A stretch of DNA of 43,655 nucleotides. Source: Chromera velia (taxonomy: Eukaryota > Sar > Chromeraceae). The translations under genes and the position numbers were made by a program. The notes beneath the pieces were generated by a model, which was not told where the DNA came from, ran no database searches, and saw only the letters and a program-made list of their open reading frames with translations. The stretch is taken from positions 20,518 to 64,172 of the forward strand of contig JAHBMJ010005846.1 of NCBI GenBank assembly GCA_018398765.1, read 5' to 3'. Positions 1 to 10,189 of this stretch are shown piece by piece. Within the stretch, counting starts at the first letter, position 1, and every line of letters starts with the position of its first letter.

Positions 1-16
1 TGCTTTCCTTCTGCAG

Positions 17-613
17 GTACTGAAACACATTGTGCCCTCAACTCTTTCCGAAACCGACTGGGATCTCTTTGTCCCTCTCCTCGAGCGCCCGTTGAAAAAA
101 GCCGATGAAGAGATTGAAATGTTCCACAGAAACATGGTGAGCGCTATAGCATTAATTGGCCACGGATGCAAAGAAATCGAAGATGGACTTGAAAGAATGA
201 TTCAAAGGGGAGATTCACTTTTTTCTACCCTCAAAGATTGGTTCAAATACAGACTCAACGAAGAGACTCCCAGCAGAGCTTTTAAAGATAATTTGTTGAC
301 AACGTTTAACTCCCTCATGGATGACTTGAGGTGGGCGGCGGACCTAAACAAAGCGTACTGGGAGGAAAACGAAGAACAGTGGTCACTAGAAGAGCGCAAG
401 AAACTTTTCATTGGTTTTTCGCTGGCAACGGCAATGAAAGACTTTCCTGAGTTCGTATCCGCCCTCAACAAAGTTCTCTCTGTCTGGCCCGAGAAGTTTG
501 CAAAAGCCTTCAAAGATGAAGACCCGGTCTCCGAGCGGATCCTTGGACTCACACAGACGGTGGCCGACCTGAAAGAAGACTTCGAAATCCTCAAGAACGT
601 GCAGGGTGCATAG
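17..613 (+). CDS. 3' terminal exon of an unidentified helical protein (5' end outside window)
   Basis: The window opens with a pyrimidine-rich intron end closing in CTGCAG at 11-16. The exon then reads without interruption from 17 (V-L-K-H-I-V) to a TAG at 611-613, giving 198 codons of a C-terminal region. GTG at 32 is inside the exon and is not a start. The sequence looks almost wholly alpha-helical and rich in Glu, Lys, Trp and Phe (for example WDLFVPLLERPLKKADEEIE and WAADLNKAYWEENEEQW). It has no transmembrane segment, and no catalytic motif is visible. A cytosolic or scaffold-type helical protein is a guess; I do not recognise the family. The acceptor, open frame and non-repetitive composition make it convincing as coding sequence. 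Confidence 0.75.
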   Translation, partial: VLKHIVPSTLSETDWDLFVPLLERPLKKADEEIEMFHRNMVSAIALIGHGCKEIEDGLERMIQRGDSLFSTLKDWFKYRLNEETPSRAFKDNLLTTFNSLMDDLRWAADLNKAYWEENEEQWSLEERKKLFIGFSLATAMKDFPEFVSALNKVLSVWPEKFAKAFKDEDPVSERILGLTQTVADLKEDFEILKNVQGA

Positions 614-1790
614 GTTGGTGAGCATTGGTCATTGCATATCCGACAGACACACAAATCAACAAACTTTAAGAGGGAGAATGAGAAACTGACAGACACTGTC
701 AGACAGACCGACAGATAGCTAGACATACAAACATATAGGTAGTCAAGCGCGGAGGCACGTTTATAGCTGAGCGAAGCTGTGTTCTTTTTTGATGGAAACC
801 GTTTGCAAATTATAATGAATCAGACTCTAATATATTTTGATATTTAAAAATGATTATATTTCAAGTTTGATTGACCGGTATAGGAACTGTTTTATACGTA
901 TTTATTGAGTTTAGTATCGATTTATCTTTGAATGTTGTGAATCTTGTGATTACAACCAGTATGCCTCAAAGACCAGTATGTTTTAAGAACAGAAGGGGAT
1001 TTAGAAGGGGTAGAAAAGCTCTTTGAGGCGACTGATCTGAATGTCATAAAATGCTAGGCTAGGTCTAACTTTCCGTCTAAGGCTAGGTGCGGGGGCGTAT
1101 AGTGATAGGCAAAAAGAATATACCAGGCAACAAAGAAAGATCTAATTGTAGAAAGGTCTATCCTACATTTACCAACATCTCTTTAATTGATCAAAAGAAT
1201 ATGACTTCTCTGACATAACGTTTTGACGTGTATGGATCAGTATAGAGTGGGACAATTGAGTATATGCAAATAATGTATACGCTTCTTAGCAGCTTCTAAG
1301 TTATAAACCTATGTAGCTATAATGCAGGTGACCAGGCCTAGTGGTGAGCTCCGAGTTATTGTCATCAATTATCTGCAATTACCTGGAATTCATGTAATAC
1401 TATGTAATACATGTAAGCAAAATAAAATAGAACAAAAGAAAACCTCAAAGTAGTTTGCAAGAAGAAAATATATGAAATAAATAGATTCTGTAGAACGCGG
1501 TAGAGCGCGGTACAAATAATTTTAGATGTAACTCTGTAAGAACTTTGTAGTACTTTGAGTACTACTCTGTAGGAGGTTCGTAATTATGCAAAAATTAAGA
1601 TGAATTATCTAAAAATTTGATATAACATCTAAAGCAGTGTTTAGCAGTGTCAGAGCTGTGCAACTCTGCATTGTAGCGTATGTATGGTAACGTATGGTTA
1701 CGTATAGCATTATATAGCATTGTGATTTTCTATAGCTGGTGTCAGCTGGTCAGAAGGGAAGGGTGCCGAACGAGGGAAATTATACTTGTA
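614..1790. other. AT-rich intergenic spacer
   Basis: This stretch lies between the stop of the upstream gene and the GC-rich patch before the next one. It is strongly AT-rich with many short imperfect direct repeats (ACGTATGGT-type words at 1676-1705, GTAGTACTTTGAGTACTAC around 1546-1567, GCGGTA words near 1498-1512). No ORF of coding appearance is present on either strand. It probably holds the 3' UTR of the first gene and upstream sequence of the second. No RNA gene was recognised. Confidence 0.7.
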
Positions 1791-1794
1791 GTCG

Positions 1795-1890
1795 CTCCGC
1801 GGCGCGGCGCCGCCGGCGCGGACATGGGAATTAATTAAAACTTTCTTTCCATCGATCCCCAGCTGGGCCACGCGCCGCCGCGTCACCATG
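1795..1890. promoter_or_regulatory. GC-rich palindromic patch upstream of the 2212 gene, putative promoter element
   Basis: Positions 1795-1822 are almost pure G/C and self-complementary (CCGCGGCGCGGCGCC, CGCCGGCGCG). They stand out sharply from the AT-rich spacer on their left. A second patch of the same kind, CACGCGCCGCCGCG, follows at about 1868-1881. The 11-base word GCGGCGCGGCG at 1799-1809 recurs at 39152-39162, in the divergent region between two other gene starts. Both sites lie a few hundred bases upstream of a start codon, so a promoter or factor-binding role is inferred, not shown. Confidence 0.35.
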
Positions 1891-2211
1891 CCGAAGCTTC
1901 GCGAGACGCTTCAAGCAGACGAAGAGAGAGCACATTCACACCAGAGAAGGCAGTCACTGGTTGCATGCTGGCACGGCACTGAGGTGTCATCGACTCATCC
2001 GGCGCCTTCTTTGGAGTGAGTGGCCAAAGACTCTTCTTCCACGCCGGCTTCTTGTTCGTTCTTTTGTTTCAGAGACCCCAAGCAACGCTGATTTCTTCTC
2101 CAAGATGGCCCTTGATTAAAGTTCGTAATTTTCGTTGTCGTGAGTTTCTTTGCAAAGCCCCCCTCTGCTCTGTTCGTGTGTGGTCCATTTGGAAAGGGAA
2201 AAGGGGCAACA

Positions 2212-4235
2212 ATGACAGTGGAGGAAGATCAGCAGCTTGCGGAGCAATTGATGAAGATGGACCATCAAAAAGTTCATCAGTACTTGCTCCAAGTAGCAAG
2301 AACGGAGCGCCACCGTTTGGTGTCGGTCGTGCGATTTCTTGACGCAGTCAGTCAGATTGTGTCTCTTCTTTTATCTCCTGTCGACGCCTTCTTACATTCA
2401 TGTGCGTGTAAGACACGAATTCCTTCGTTTCTTTTACGTTCCGCATGTCTCCGTTTCTTTGGGTCGCTCCTTTGCTCGCTCATTCTTGTTTGTTTCTCAA
2501 CCCCCGCCTTTCCATTTCTTCCACCTTTCTTTCCCGACCCATGGTTTTGTCTTCCGTTAGATGTCTGTGCGTCTGGCCGGACGTGTCCTTGTTGGTGTTT
2601 CTCTGCTGTTTCCGTCTCGCCTGTCCTGGCGCCTTTCTTTGCTGTCTGTGTTCCCACAGACTCCTCGTTTCTTCTCGATTACGTCTTCGATTCGCTTTTC
2701 CTCCATATTCCGTACAGGTTCAGCTTGTGTGAGTGACGCAGCAGCGTTTCTTTCTCGCTGTTTTCTGGGTGGTTGTGCGTTCTATGCCTTCTGTGCGTGT
2801 GTCCCTCCCTCACTTGTTCAGTGTGCTCGCGCTCTCGAGAAACGCCCTGCCCATTTCATTTTTCCCTCCCACACATCTGATGCCTGCCAACGGCGTTCTG
2901 TCTTCTCTCCTGCAGAAAACCAAAAAGGCAGTGGCGAGGGCGCTCAAGGCACAGGCCGAAGCCAAGAAACCCAGCGGGGGCAGCTCATCGTCAAAGAGCC
3001 AAAGCCGAGATGAGGGCAGTACTCCTCTGGCTGGGGTTGAGGGAACGCTGACAAACGGGAAGTCTTCTCTTCCTTTTTCTGCAGGGGAGACATCTGTCCA
3101 CCCTGTGAGCAACGGGACGGCTTCTTCTTCCTCTTCATCGCAACAGCAGCAACAGAGGAAACGACCTTCCTCGCCCTCTGCCCCCGGCCCCGACCCCTCA
3201 GCCCACGCGGCCGAACCGAATTCAAAAAAACTCAGAGACGCAGACCAGCAAGCAGAAGCAGAAAGGGAAGGGGGGGGGACGGGGTCCGTGAGGGGTGCGG
3301 CAGAGTTTGGTCCTCTGCCTTCCTCGAGTGCGAATGGCGTTGTGAGAAGTGGTGCACAGAGAGACAGAGACCCTCAGTCTTCCTCCTCCAGCTCTGCAAA
3401 TGGATCAGCCCCCCCCCATCTGACTCTGCCAGTTTCTTCCATACCGCCCCGCATGCCCCCCACTTCAACCTCCGTTGCATCAGCAAAAGCGAGAGGTCCT
3501 ATGCCGACCTTCACTCTGGAGAGTTTTCGGACTCTGCAAGAGAAACGTCACGCCTCTCCCGCCTCATCATGCCAGACCGCCCCCGTCGGTGGGTCCTCCC
3601 CCAACGCTTTTGTGCTCGAAGGTGTGGCACCCCAACGTTCCTCGAAGTACGGGGCTTTGCTGGTCGGTCCCCGACAACACGACCGTCTCGTCTCCACATT
3701 CCTTGCAGCGAACCCCCCCGGACAAACGTCCAAAGCGTTTGCCGCCTCGCGTGGGGGGGGAGCCGCTGCCGCCTCTTCATTCGGTGGGAGGGGGGGGACG
3801 GGAGCAGCAGCAGCGTCTGGGGGATTGGTGTCACGTCCTGTCGGGGGCGTGCGTGCAGGAGCAGTAGAGGAAGAGGAGGAGGACAGCAGCCTTCCTGCTG
3901 AGAGCACTCTCGGCGTTGCGGAGCTGTTGTTTGACGGCGGTCGTGGGGGATTGGTCGGAGGGGCGTCTCTTGGTCTCTCGGCTGCTTCGTCCCATGGGCA
4001 GGGGAGGGAGCAGGACAGTGCAATGGGAACGGGCGGGGGGGGGTCTGTGGGCCGTCCTCAAGCAGACCTTGCGGGAGGGAGTGACGATTTTTATCTTGAC
4101 GGTGAGGGGGAGGGGGAGGGGGAAGGAGATTTCCTCGAGGGGCTGGAAGAGAACGGTGGGGCTCTTCATCATCTTCATCAGAGCCCAGGGGCAGATGAGC
4201 TTGACTTCATTGAACATGCTCAGGAGTACATGTAA
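2212..4235 (+). CDS. Unidentified two-exon gene: disordered protein with helical N terminus and acidic C terminus
   Basis: Proposed exons are 2212-2328 and 2916-4235, joined in phase 0 (478 residues). The start is ATG at 2212 (context AACAATGAC). The in-frame GTG at 2140 is not a usual eukaryotic start, and GTGAGT there could even be a 5'-UTR donor. Exon 1 is helical and polar (MTVEEDQQLAEQLM...LLQVARTERHRL). The donor is probably GTGCGA at 2329 (GTCGGT at 2326 is an alternative), and the acceptor is CTCCTGCAG at 2915. Exon 2 starts basic and Ala/Lys-rich (KTKKAVARALKAQAEAKK), passes through long Ser, Gln, Gly and Pro runs, then an E5D stretch, and ends acidic (GEGEGEGEGD, DELDFIEHAQEYM). No domain is recognised. 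A nuclear or RNA/DNA-associated role would only be a guess from the basic-then-acidic layout. Confidence 0.6.
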
Positions 4236-5635
4236 GGAGAGGACAGCCAGAGGGTAATTGAACGGATAGAATTGGAGAGGAGAGGAGAGGAATGAGCGAC
4301 GAAGCATATGTGATGGATGGGCGGGTGTGTCGTCAGATGAAGTGAAAGAGAGCTCTAGCAACAGAGGCGACGCATGCTATCCATCCATCCATACAGTGTT
4401 CTTTCGGCCAGTCTCTTGCCCTTCCGCTGTTTCACGCACCGACTTTCAGGCTCAACTCCCCTGGTTCTTTCTATCTCTCTTCGTTCGCCCAGGCAAGCAA
4501 GCGTGGGGTCTGGTGGCTCGAGTCGTTAACGTTCCCCCTTTCCTTCTGGGGGATGCTGCATGACCTCCCTCCCGACCAATCAACTAACTGTACACATACT
4601 CTTGTCAGCAGAAGTGCATCGCCCTGTCTTGACAGCCTGCAGTCAATTCACACGGGAGTCTGACGGTCAGGATAGATCCCAACAGTCTTCGACATGTCTA
4701 TGAATGTATGCCAGAATGGAAGGAACGGTCACTACTTAAGTCTTGTTTCTACCCGACAGGAAGAAAGGGGTTTTGAGTCGAGGGGAAGTGAAGGGATTAA
4801 TATAGGTTGTGACTGAACTCAAAAAAGAATTAAGTTAGGCTGGGTGCTTCTTGTGCTTCAGTCTTCATTGTGTTAGAATTCTGTCTGTCTGTCTGTCTGC
4901 ATTTGTGTGGGACCGTTTGACCTCCATGGGAGAGACACAGGTGGGTTGAAGGGTGTTCTGGTCAACCGAAGCCGATGTGGCACCAGACAGACTGGTGGGG
5001 TACGTTTGCGTTGCTTCATCAGAATTTGACCAGACGCACTGTTTGTGCGCCGTTTTTTGGTGTGGGAGAATTCATTCGGTCTATCGGTCGATCTGCCGTC
5101 CGGTTGCTCTCTCCACTAATTTATAAACCTGCGTGCCTGCATGATGGCCCACCCCACGGTTTTTTGTGTGAACTCAGTGAACTGTGAACCGTTGTCTTTT
5201 CTTCGAATGCTGGTGCTTCAGGATGCATCAGGCACTACGCTGATAGTCAAATCTCTTTAAAGCAGGAATTTGGATGAATTTATGGATTATTGAACACCTG
5301 TATGTGTATCTTTTACTGTTTTGTCTCTGCAACTTGAATATAATGTATAAAATAATATATAAAACCTTTTCCTGGTCTAGTTCTAACTTCCGGATTACTT
5401 CTGAGTTTGAAATTGAAATAACTTTACCTATTCAATTTAAAAGTATTAAAAAGTATGTAGCTAGAGAAATGTAAATGTTCAGAATGCTTTTGGCTAGGCT
5501 TTTAGAGACTATATGAGAGTGAGGTTCATGCAAGGTTTTGCATAACTTAACAAGTATTAGCGGGTTTAATATCCGGTTTATTATTCAAGTTTTTAAACAT
5601 AATATCATAACATTTTAAGTTGAGAAGTTTGATTG
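4236..5635. other. Intergenic region between the 2212 gene and the LTR element
   Basis: This begins with the probable 3' UTR of the upstream gene. It contains a (CTGT)n microsatellite at 4881-4900 and turns strongly AT-rich from about 5250 to the LTR insertion site. Short ORFs (4327-4563, 4975-5187, 5274-5474) have no protein-like composition and no splice context. No RNA gene or further mobile element was recognised. Confidence 0.6.
4881..4900. repeat. (CTGT)n microsatellite
   Basis: About five perfect CTGT units sit in the spacer. The same unit recurs in many introns of this window. Confidence 0.9.
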
Positions 5636-5640
5636 TTAGC
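5636..5640. repeat. Target-site duplication TTAGC (left)
   Basis: These five bases directly precede the left LTR and match the five bases directly after the right LTR exactly. Five base pairs is a usual duplication length for LTR-retrotransposon integrases. Confidence 0.85.
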
Positions 5641-6053
5641 TGACGAAGTACGAGATTTAGCTATGTGCAGCGTTGGGTGACGAGAGTTCTCAAATCAGCC
5701 CCTGCTGTCGGTTTGTTCTACTTCTCGTATATCGCCTCCTTTCCTACTAGTCAGAAGGAGTGCCAAACGACGGTCTGTCCACTTTCTGCTCCATCTACGT
5801 CCAGAAAAGACATCTACCGGTCGATCGATCTGTACCGTCAAACGATACATGCATGCCGATGATGTAACTGATTCTCTCTATCGGTGAAATAGACCAATTA
5901 ACTCAGCCGTATCAATAAATCGACGCGTGCGCTCATACTAAGTCTTGCGTGCGCTGCCTTTGCGAGCCACCCCAATTTCTCCAACTTTTTGTGCTCCAGC
6001 CAAGCTGTCTCTTCGGCGGTCTCACAGACAAGCCCTTACTTAAGACTTCATCA
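5641..6053 (-). repeat. Left LTR (413 bp), 3' LTR in the inferred orientation
   Basis: This copy is nearly identical to 7297-7701, beginning TGACGAAGTACGAG and ending TTCATCA. Its extra length over the other copy comes from small insertions near 5932-5945 and 6038-6043. A 65-codon frame with a GTG start runs in both LTRs at 5665 and 7321, but it is explained by the repeat and is not counted as a gene. Confidence 0.9.
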
Positions 6054-7296
6054 GTGCATCCTTTTCTTTTGCATGGAGTGCGCACCTTACTTCTTCTCTT
6101 CCTGTTTTTGAACAAAACACCACACTTTTGAGGACTGATATTTCCTTCTTTCTCCGGTTCCATTGACATGAAGCGTGCTGATATCATGCAGGGAAGAGGT
6201 TTCTCAAATCTCCTACGAGTCAGTCTACAAGCAAGGCGAGAGAGATCTCTGACATTCTGTCTGATGCAAGAGAGGTCTCAAATCACATTCCAGACAAAAC
6301 GATCGACTCTTACTTTGACCTCATGAATGCATCAGATTGATGAAAGAAATGTGCTAGGAAATGTGTCTGCACAGACAAAGAAGGTATGGGAAAGAATTCT
6401 GCAGTCTTTGCATCCTTTTTTTTTCTTGAAGCTTTTCTTCCCCTTTTCCATCATGGTGTCGTTCAATTCTCTTCTTAACTGAATCACGTTCTTTCTTTCC
6501 ATCCACCCCGTCTCTGTTCTGCTCTGTTGTCTTTCGATTTGTGTACACGCCCGTACTCGCATGAACAGATCGGGTTATCCTTCTCTCAGTTTTCTGCCTC
6601 ACACAGTGTACTAGGCAATGTACCTCTATGAACGCATTTACGCTTTCCTCCCACCTCTCTTACCTTTTTCTCCTTTCCTCTTCCCCCCGATGCATGCATC
6701 CCAGCAAGAACGAACAAGAAAAAGAGGCATGCACGAATTCCGCACAGTCATGCCCAACACACACAGGAGCCCTTTCTGTCTGAACCTTTCGACTTCACAT
6801 GACGGAGCGGTCGCTTCGTTAACCTGCACGTGCACGAGCACTGCTCTTCTCTCCAGATGTTCGCCGCAAACCCCTCTCCTTGCTCCTCCGAAGACTCTTG
6901 GGGACCGTTTGTGAGGTGGATGATCATGTGGATGCCGATCGGTCTTCTGTCGTGTCCTTTGCATGGTCGATCCGTACGCGAGAGATCTCTGAACGAACGG
7001 ACGCCAACGTCTCCTTTTTCCTCATCGATGTTCTATTCGACTCGCGAGCTGTCCGGAGATCCTCAACTGGACATCTCGAACAGAGGAAAGAAGACATGCT
7101 ACACCGATACAAACTCTGGCACTCTGTATTTGGATTCTTGCCAGATCGGAAGCAAAGATTGGGACAGGAAGAAGATGAAGAACGAAAGACTGTGACAAGA
7201 GACCGATGGCTTTGCTACTAGCTGATTGGAGAAGAAGCCATCTTGGAAGAAAGTTTTGGAAGCGAGGGCTGGCTGCCCCCCACTTCCATCACCACT
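6054..7296 (-). other. Interior of the LTR element, non-coding on inspection
   Basis: These 1,243 bases hold only short overlapping ORFs on both strands (longest 121 codons at 6830-7195). None has retroviral motifs such as a CCHC zinc knuckle, DTG protease, YxDD polymerase box or integrase DDE spacing. A captured host fragment or degenerate remnant is possible but cannot be identified by eye. Confidence 0.65.
7277..7294 (-). other. Candidate tRNA primer-binding site
   Basis: On the minus strand, two bases inside the right LTR, the sequence starts TGGTGATGG. Its complement ends in ACCA-3', preceded by a segment that can be read as an acceptor strand and then CCCAC as the 3' side of a T-stem. 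This geometry fits a tRNA 3' end. The plus-strand equivalent after the left LTR has no TGG. The particular tRNA was not identified. Confidence 0.45.
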
Positions 7297-7701
7297 TGAC
7301 GAAGTACAAGATTTAGCTATGTGCAGCGTTGGGTGACGAGAGTTCTCAAATCAGCCCCTGCTGTCGGTTTGTTCTACTTCTCGTATATCGCCTCCTTTCC
7401 TACTAGTCAGAAGGAGTGCCAAACGACGGTCTGTCCACTTTCTGCTCCATCTACATCCAGAAAAGACATCTGCCGGTCGATCGATCTGTACCGTCAAACG
7501 ATACATGCATGCCGATGATGTAACTGATTCTCTCTATCGGTGAAATAGAACAATTAACTTAGCCGTATATCGATAAATCGACGCGTGCGCTCACACTTGC
7601 GCGCGCTGCCTTTGCGAGCCACCCCAATTTCTCCAACTTTTTGCGCTCCGGCCAAGCCGTCTCTTCGGCGGTCTCACAGACAAGCCCTTAGGACTTCATC
7701 A
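7297..7701 (-). repeat. Right LTR (405 bp), 5' LTR in the inferred orientation
   Basis: This is the second copy of the long terminal repeat, with the same TG and CA ends. It is followed directly by TTAGC at 7702-7706. Point differences from the left copy include CTACATCC versus CTACGTCC and CATCTGCC versus CATCTACC. Confidence 0.9.
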
Positions 7702-7706
7702 TTAGC
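7702..7706. repeat. Target-site duplication TTAGC (right)
   Basis: Exact partner of the TTAGC at 5636-5640, abutting the CA end of the right LTR. Confidence 0.85.
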
Positions 7707-8380
7707 TAGGATAATTGGATTGGAGTGGGTATATGCAGTGCCTAGCAACGCCATGACGGAGTATTGTAAAGTCACAGTGGCAATATATACAAGTTAGTTC
7801 GCGTGCATTGCGCGCGGAGCCTTGCGTGGAGTCAATTTCCTCAGTCAAGTAAGTACATGCGTGAGTGGGTACATCATCGCAGGAACTCACTTACTTGGTG
7901 GTATACAGCTGTAACCCCTACGACGTGCGTAGACGTGGGCAGCATGGGCCATGCAACTCGTGCGGCACCATCTATGGAACACCTCATATTTTCTGGGATT
8001 TTGCGCCTTCTAGGCCCCCATTTAGCTTAACATTTCTTACATTTTTATATATTTTTACTCTAGACGCGGGATTACAACACACGTACAGATATGTTATTGC
8101 ATGTCATTGCCGAAGCTCTAACAGAGACTGAGGCCATTACAAACCAAAACCTGCCAGAACCTGTGAGGTCAGTAATTAATGGGGCCTGGATGTTGATTAA
8201 ATTTGGTTTAGTAGTGTTAAGTAATATTTAGCAGGTTCCGCCGTTAAACCGTTTCAGGTGCCATTATGAAAGGATCGCAGTTGTATTATTAATGTGATAC
8301 ACCCAACCAGTTGGGTGAGTGCCTCGGGGGGCATCATGCAGTGGTTTAAGTTCACTGTTTATACAAGTGCATACTCTTTC
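7707..8380. other. Intergenic region right of the LTR element
   Basis: Mixed-composition sequence, AT-rich from about 8010. Short frames at 7803-8131 overlap one another. One contains CNPYDVRRRGQHGPCNSCGT, which has a cysteine pattern, but it has no start or splice context and is not called as a gene. Nothing else was recognised. Confidence 0.4.
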
Positions 8381-8600
8381 AGGGGCCCCGGCCCCTAGGC
8401 TGGGCTGAGCTGCCCTCCGAGGCGAAATGTATATTAACTCCATGCTGTCTAAACTTGCCTAGGGCGCCTGGGGTACCCCAGGTACACCGCAGGTGGCCCG
8501 CTGGGGCCGTCTGGGGCAGCCCCAGGTGGTTTTACCTAAGTTTATATAGAGCTGCCTAGGGCAAAGCCCCAGGCAGTTGTTGAGAGTTGCCTGGGGCGAA
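8381..8600. repeat. Cluster of GC-rich hairpins with CCTGGGG/CCCCAGG core (left patch)
   Basis: Several palindromes are packed here: a perfect 16-bp palindrome CCTGGGGTACCCCAGG at 8467-8482, CTGGGGC-A-GCCCCAG at 8511-8525, and CTGCCTAGGGC / GCCCCAGGCAG (10 of 11 paired) around an AAA loop at 8552-8576. A further CCTGGGG lies near 8590. The patch is an abrupt GC island in AT-rich surroundings, and a related patch lies at 9315-9425. It resembles the GC-cluster type of repeat family; the identity is unknown. Confidence 0.7.
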
Positions 8601-8864
8601 GGTCAGTGCCGAAAGCACCGACCTGGTCGTCACAAACCACAGTGCACGTGCCCGACCGGGTTCGCGCGAGGGACGTGCCGACGCGACCTCGCAATCTATA
8701 CGTGCATGCCGTACATTAAAGGTCCGACCGGGTCATGTAGACCGGCAGCAACTTTTTGTTCGGCGGTCGCGATCAGTGATAAATACCAGTAGATACACAT
8801 TAAGTTGACAGTTGCTTTCAACTTTCGTCTCTTCTCACTCTTGTCACCTAGCTTGTCACTGGAG

Positions 8865-9059
8865 ATGCACATGGAAGAGGTAGAGGAACGGAGAGAGGTG
8901 TTTCACATAAAGGATATAACAGAAGAACAGGCCATAGCTGAAGAGAACCGCCGCAGAACATTCAGACAGGCAATCGATGCCTGTGTCCCTCATAACCATG
9001 ATGAGGCAGAAGATTTCAAGCTTATCTGGGAGATGCCAATCCAAGTAAACAAAAAGTGA
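8865..9059 (+). CDS. Possible small protein (64 residues) inside the hairpin-bounded repeat
   Basis: The frame from ATG 8865 to TGA 9057-9059 encodes an acidic, helical peptide starting MHMEEVEERREVF and ending MPIQVNKK. Its Glu/Arg composition is more protein-like than other frames in the spacer. CACCTAG at 8845-8851 could be an acceptor, which would make this a terminal exon of a captured or decayed gene. No family is recognised. It lies between the two CCTGGGG hairpin patches, so it may belong to a mobile element. Confidence 0.25.
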   Translation: MHMEEVEERREVFHIKDITEEQAIAEENRRRTFRQAIDACVPHNHDEAEDFKLIWEMPIQVNKK

Positions 9060-9314
9060 CACATGCAACTTTGCATTGTTTATAAACTTATCGCAGAGTG
9101 GAAATTTACTCTGGAAAATTATTCAGAAAATTTGATTTAATTCTTTTCTATAAAATAATATCTAGAATTACATAAAATTTTTGATTTATTGATTCAATTT
9201 AAAGCATTGTAAATGAATTTTTAAAGCTGCGTTCAGATACTAAATCCTAGAATAAAGGCATTTTTAAACTTTTTTCAACGTTTTTCACACTATAGAGAGA
9301 ATGTAGAAAGACCC

Positions 9315-9425
9315 CCTGACTGCCTGGGGTGCCGCAGGCGGTCTGTAAGGACCGCCTGGGGAAGGTCATACATAAGACCCCAGGCGGCCCGTCAGGGCTG
9401 TCTAGGGTCAGCGCAGGCAGTCATT
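9315..9425. repeat. Cluster of GC-rich hairpins with CCTGGGG/CCCCAGG core (right patch)
   Basis: CCGCCTGGGG at 9352-9361 pairs perfectly with CCCCAGGCGG at 9378-9387. TGCCTGGGGTGCCGCAGGCGG precedes them in part. The core words match those of the left patch at 8381-8600, and the two patches bracket about 0.7 kb that includes a short ORF. Confidence 0.7.
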
Positions 9426-9445
9426 CTGAAGGTTTAGACAGCATG

Positions 9446-10189
9446 ATTAACTCACCTTGATTCCACGAATTAATTCCACGAATTAACCAAGCGGTGACAT
9501 CGATCTCCCCCCTAAAAAAAAGAGAGTGATCGCGCGATATCAGGGCCTCTCGGCTGATCTCAGTAAAGCTGAGCTGCCCCCCGAGGCGACACTAAAGACT
9601 ATAGATAAAAGGCTTATTCATAGATAACAAAGACTATGCATGTTAAAATTTAATTATTTCCAAAAAAAAAAAAATTATTAACACTCCAACTGGTTCCATC
9701 TCTGTATTAGCATTTTTTTTTTTTTTGCGCGTACATCGTACGCAATTTAATTGCCATAATTGGTCTGTTCATGACATATATGCTGCACGTTCAGACTCTG
9801 AGATAGCCTTCTCGTCAGCCTACCCATCACAGTGAAGTCTACTCCGAAGAACTATAAGACGCCCAAGAACCGGGATCAGCGAGAAACCCACAAAGTGCAC
9901 AATGCACATGCACATGCAGAGGTCGGACCGAAAAATCCATACACCGGCCCTTGGTTTCTTGGAATTTCCTTGAACAGATGTCAGCTTCGATGGGCTTCGC
10001 CCCCCCATCTTTCGGCGGGGCTGCAGTGACGAAGCTCTCCCTCTCTATGTATGTCTGTGAGTTGGAACAGAAAGACCTCCGGGATCAGCAAAAAGGGAAA
10101 CCTGCATGCACGTGACTTACCTCTGGCGTCTCCGGTAGACGGGCAGCTCACCCCGCCAAAGTGGGACATAGACAGACCAAAAAAGCAGA
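9446..10189. other. Intergenic/5' region before the giant gene
   Basis: AT-rich to about 9780, with a poly-A run at 9661-9673 and a poly-T run near 9713-9726, then of normal composition up to the ATG at 10190. No convincing ORF or RNA gene is seen. The last 400 bases presumably include the promoter and 5' UTR of the giant gene; no canonical TATA box stands out. Confidence 0.5.

Larger units (their letters stand above)
5641..7701 (-). mobile_element. Non-autonomous LTR retroelement, complete, 2.06 kb
   Basis: Two direct repeats, 5641-6053 and 7297-7701, enclose a 1.24-kb interior. Each repeat starts TGACGAAGTAC and ends ACTTCATCA, giving TG...CA termini. The same 5-bp word TTAGC abuts both outer edges (5636-5640 and 7702-7706), as expected for a target-site duplication made by a retroviral-type integrase. 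By eye the LTRs differ at roughly a dozen positions plus a few small indels, so the insertion is fairly recent. Orientation is inferred as minus: just inside the right LTR the minus strand reads TGGTGATGGAAGTGGGG, like a primer-binding site starting TGG, and just inside the left LTR it has a purine run (AAAAGAAAAGGA). The interior carries no gag, protease, reverse transcriptase or integrase on either strand, so mobilisation would need another element. Confidence 0.88.
8441..9445. repeat. Terminal-inverted-repeat-like pair (14 bp) bounding about 1 kb
   Basis: CATGCTGTCTAAAC at 8441-8454 is the exact reverse complement of GTTTAGACAGCATG at 9432-9445. Similarity continues weakly outwards (TTAACTC versus the complement of GATTAAC). 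The GC hairpin patches sit just inside both ends. Outside them, a 22-bp direct repeat (GCTGAGCTGCCCYCCGAGGCGA) occurs at 8404-8425 and 9568-9589. This could be a degenerate transposable element. No transposase is visible and no clean target duplication was found. Confidence 0.4.

Noticed and set aside
2140-2211. Upstream GTG extension of the 2212 gene
   Set aside because: GTG is not a usual eukaryotic start, while ATG at 2212 begins the protein-like part; the GTGAGT there could instead be a 5'-UTR splice donor.
5665-5862. A 65-codon ORF present twice (5665 and 7321) as a possible duplicated gene
   Set aside because: Both copies lie inside the LTRs, start with GTG, and are fully explained by the terminal repeat.
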